This document shows, one piece after another, positions 7,258-8,402 of a stretch of DNA of 8,402 bases (positions are counted from its first letter, which is position 1; every line of letters begins with the position of its first letter). Below the pieces are notes generated by a model. That model was not told where the DNA came from and made no database searches. It saw nothing but the letters and a program-made list of their open reading frames with translations. Source of the DNA: a bacterium (GTDB taxonomy: Bacteria; Zixibacteria; MSB-5A5; GN15; FEB-12); assembly GCA_030612965.1 (NCBI GenBank), contig JAUWMW010000089.1, positions 1 to 8,402 on the forward strand. The letters run 5' to 3'. The position numbers were made by a program, and so were the translations under genes.

Positions 7258-7357
7258 CAAGCTCTCCAAGCAACGGTGTATCGTCTAATCCTGTAACTGT
7301 CCAAAACCGGCTTGGTTCCGTTCCTCCATCCGGCTGGCCTGCCGATAGACAACCCGC

Positions 7358-7385
7358 AACTTATCCGAAAGGCGGTTTTTGTCAA
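7358..7385 (-). promoter_or_regulatory. Candidate promoter of the M1 peptidase gene
   Basis: A perfect TTGACA (7380-7385) on the minus strand is followed after 16 bases by TAAGTT (7358-7363), which matches TATAAT at only 3 of 6 positions. The leader to ATG 7257 would be about 95 bases. A second possibility slightly upstream is TTGATA with TATACC at a 19-base spacing. The -35 is convincing, the -10 is not. Confidence 0.35.
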
Positions 7386-7388
7386 GGT

Positions 7389-7400
7389 ATAACAGGTTAT
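7389..7400. promoter_or_regulatory. Short perfect inverted repeat (ATAAC-AG-GTTAT) beside the -35 box
   Basis: Bases 7389-7393 and 7396-7400 form a perfect 5+2+5 inverted repeat three bases upstream of the candidate TTGACA. Its place is right for an operator or activator site of the peptidase gene, but such a short repeat can arise by chance. Confidence 0.25.
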
Positions 7401-7444
7401 CGGCCAACGGTATCAAAGCTGAACAGGGGCTGTGAAGGACGCAC

Positions 7445-7480
7445 CATAAACAAAGACGCCGTTCGCGATAGCGAACGGCG
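7445..7480 (-). terminator. Intrinsic terminator of the Ig-repeat dockerin-like protein
   Basis: Bases 7457-7466 and 7471-7480 form a perfect 10-base GC-rich stem with a 4-base loop. On the minus strand it is followed at once by TCTTTGTTTAT (complement of 7446-7456). It begins about 25 bases past the TAA stop at 7506-7508. The T-tract lies only on the minus-strand side, so it acts for the upstream secreted-protein gene. Confidence 0.85.
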
Positions 7481-7505
7481 CCGCAGACAACTGGTAACAG
7501 ACGTC

Positions 7506-8402
7506 TTAGTACGGATTACCGCACGGGATTGGTCCGCCGTTGAACATGTAATCAACCATGTAGACCAGATCTTCAATTCCGATGAGCAGGTCACAGGTCA
7601 GGTCACCGACGCGTAGTTCTGGTTCGGGGCGTGGGCCCATGTTGAACATATAGTCCACCAGATAGACCAGGTCGGTAATCATGATGATCCCATCATAGTC
7701 ATTGTCACCATGGAACCGCCATACCCGCATCCGCACCGAGATCTTGTCGGGGCTGTTACTCGCCGACGCTGCCGTGATCAGGAGTGTGTCTTCATACTCA
7801 CCGAAGGGGAAACCCGATGAATTGCAATTGAAGCTGAAGCTGGCCGGAACATTGCCACCAAGTACTTCCGGGTAGAGCCAGGGGATATTATCCACCAGTT
7901 CCCACTCCATACAGCCGCCGAATTTGTTCCATATCTCCGTGGCCACCGGCGGCGTCGGGCCTGCATTCTCCTGGGTCGGAATGACATACCGATCTATAGG
8001 CAGGAAAATCTCCGGCGTATCGGTGGCCGCTTGCACCTGATAGCTAACCGGTAGGTAGCGCGGTGAGTTGTCGGCGTTTGGGGCCACGATCATGATGGTA
8101 TCCAGGTAATCCCCTACCGGCAGTTCGAGAAAATTGGCCGAGACCGTGAAACCCTGCGAACTGGTTCCGGTATCCGGCCAGACCGTGAAATAGTCGGACT
8201 CGTAGACTATTTCTATCGGCATCGGATTATCACCACCGTAATTCGTGACGACAAAAGTACGCGACGGCGCCACGCCCATCCAGCCCATGCTGCACTCATA
8301 GACGGGCAGGTTGAGCGAATCCACGTTGACCCCCAGATGTGCTGGATTCTCTCGATAGATGAAATGCAACTCCACCGGATAGGGGGAATTGATCGCTTCG
8401 TT
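7506..8402 (-). CDS. Secreted Ig-like repeat protein with C-terminal dockerin-like module (5' end beyond the window)
   Basis: The frame is open to the last base of the window, so only the C-terminal 298 residues are seen; a GTG at 8375 is internal and not the start. Residues 1-18 look like the end of one repeat; two full Ig-like or BACON-like repeats follow (about 25-123 and 131-228). They share a C-terminal signature: ELPVGDYLDTIMIVAP with NADNSPRYLPV (93-119) against GFPFGEYEDTLLITAA with SASNSPDKISV (197-223). The end is a dockerin-like pair: first loop Asp233, Asp235, Asp237, Asp244; second loop Asp267, Thr269, Asp271, Asp278, each followed by a LVYLVDYMF-type helix and GPxP. Cys270 and Cys294 match a pair in the neighbouring peptidase. 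No catalytic motif is visible in this part, so it is probably a surface or extracellular protein whose enzymatic or binding region, if any, lies upstream. A clear terminator follows the TAA stop. Confidence 0.85.
   Translation of the reverse strand, partial: NEAINSPYPVELHFIYRENPAHLGVNVDSLNLPVYECSMGWMGVAPSRTFVVTNYGGDNPMPIEIVYESDYFTVWPDTGTSSQGFTVSANFLELPVGDYLDTIMIVAPNADNSPRYLPVSYQVQAATDTPEIFLPIDRYVIPTQENAGPTPPVATEIWNKFGGCMEWELVDNIPWLYPEVLGGNVPASFSFNCNSSGFPFGEYEDTLLITAASASNSPDKISVRMRVWRFHGDNDYDGIIMITDLVYLVDYMFNMGPRPEPELRVGDLTCDLLIGIEDLVYMVDYMFNGGPIPCGNPY

Larger units (their letters stand above)
7258..7505. other. 248-base intergenic gap: terminator of the upstream gene and M1 peptidase promoter region
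   Basis: The gap separates the Ig-repeat protein from the M1 peptidase, both on the minus strand. It contains the intrinsic terminator at 7445-7480, an inverted repeat at 7389-7400, a candidate -35/-10 pair at 7358-7385, and the GGAGAG ribosome binding site just before ATG 7257. No gene is visible. Confidence 0.65.

Noticed and set aside
7258..7269. TTG at 7269 as the start of the M1 peptidase
   Set aside because: The TTG belongs to the TTGGAGAG ribosome-binding segment itself; ATG 7257 has correct spacing to GGAG and begins a clean signal peptide.
8373..8375. GTG at 8375 as the start of the Ig-repeat protein
   Set aside because: The frame continues upstream to the window end with repeat-like sequence (NSPYPVELHF), and there is no signal peptide after this GTG.

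Overview
The window reads as a piece of chromosome from an uncultured bacterium of the FCB group. A member of candidate division Zixibacteria or a close relative is my best guess. The reason is the C-terminal modules on the two secreted proteins: paired EF-hand-like half-repeats of the form D-x-D-x-S/D...D-L-x-Y-L-V-D-Y-M-F-x-x-G-P-x-P, a dockerin-like style I associate with that group. This assignment is inference from protein style, not from a marker gene. Every gene I can support lies on the minus strand. There are no RNA genes, CRISPR arrays or intact mobile elements in view.

Right half (8402 down to 4969): two exported proteins. The first (8402-7506, 5' end outside the window) is a chain of Ig-like beta-sandwich repeats ending in a dockerin-like pair, followed by a clear intrinsic terminator (7445-7480). 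After a 248-base gap with a possible promoter comes a secreted M1-family zinc metallopeptidase (7257-4969). It has a signal peptide, an intact HExxH-18-E site, a putative Ig (He_PIG-like) domain and a second dockerin-like pair. Both proteins carry a matching cysteine pair in the second half-repeat, which suggests one shared sorting or anchoring tag.

Left half (4968 down to 1): a regulatory and housekeeping unit. A strong sigma-70-type promoter (TTGGCT, 17-base spacer, TATAAT) precedes miaB (4765-3446), the tRNA methylthiotransferase. Its stop codon overlaps the start codon of a 973-residue membrane-anchored multi-GAF protein (3446-525). That protein has the layout of a hybrid histidine kinase, but the phosphoacceptor histidine is an asparagine and no ATP-binding motifs are visible; its C-terminal receiver domain is intact. 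After a 207-base gap containing hairpins comes the N-terminal part of an HDOD-domain protein (317 to beyond base 1).

The most notable item is the apparent pseudo-histidine-kinase coupled to miaB and followed by an HDOD gene. It looks like a sensor and receiver chassis that cannot phosphorylate itself and would have to signal through a partner kinase or by another mechanism.
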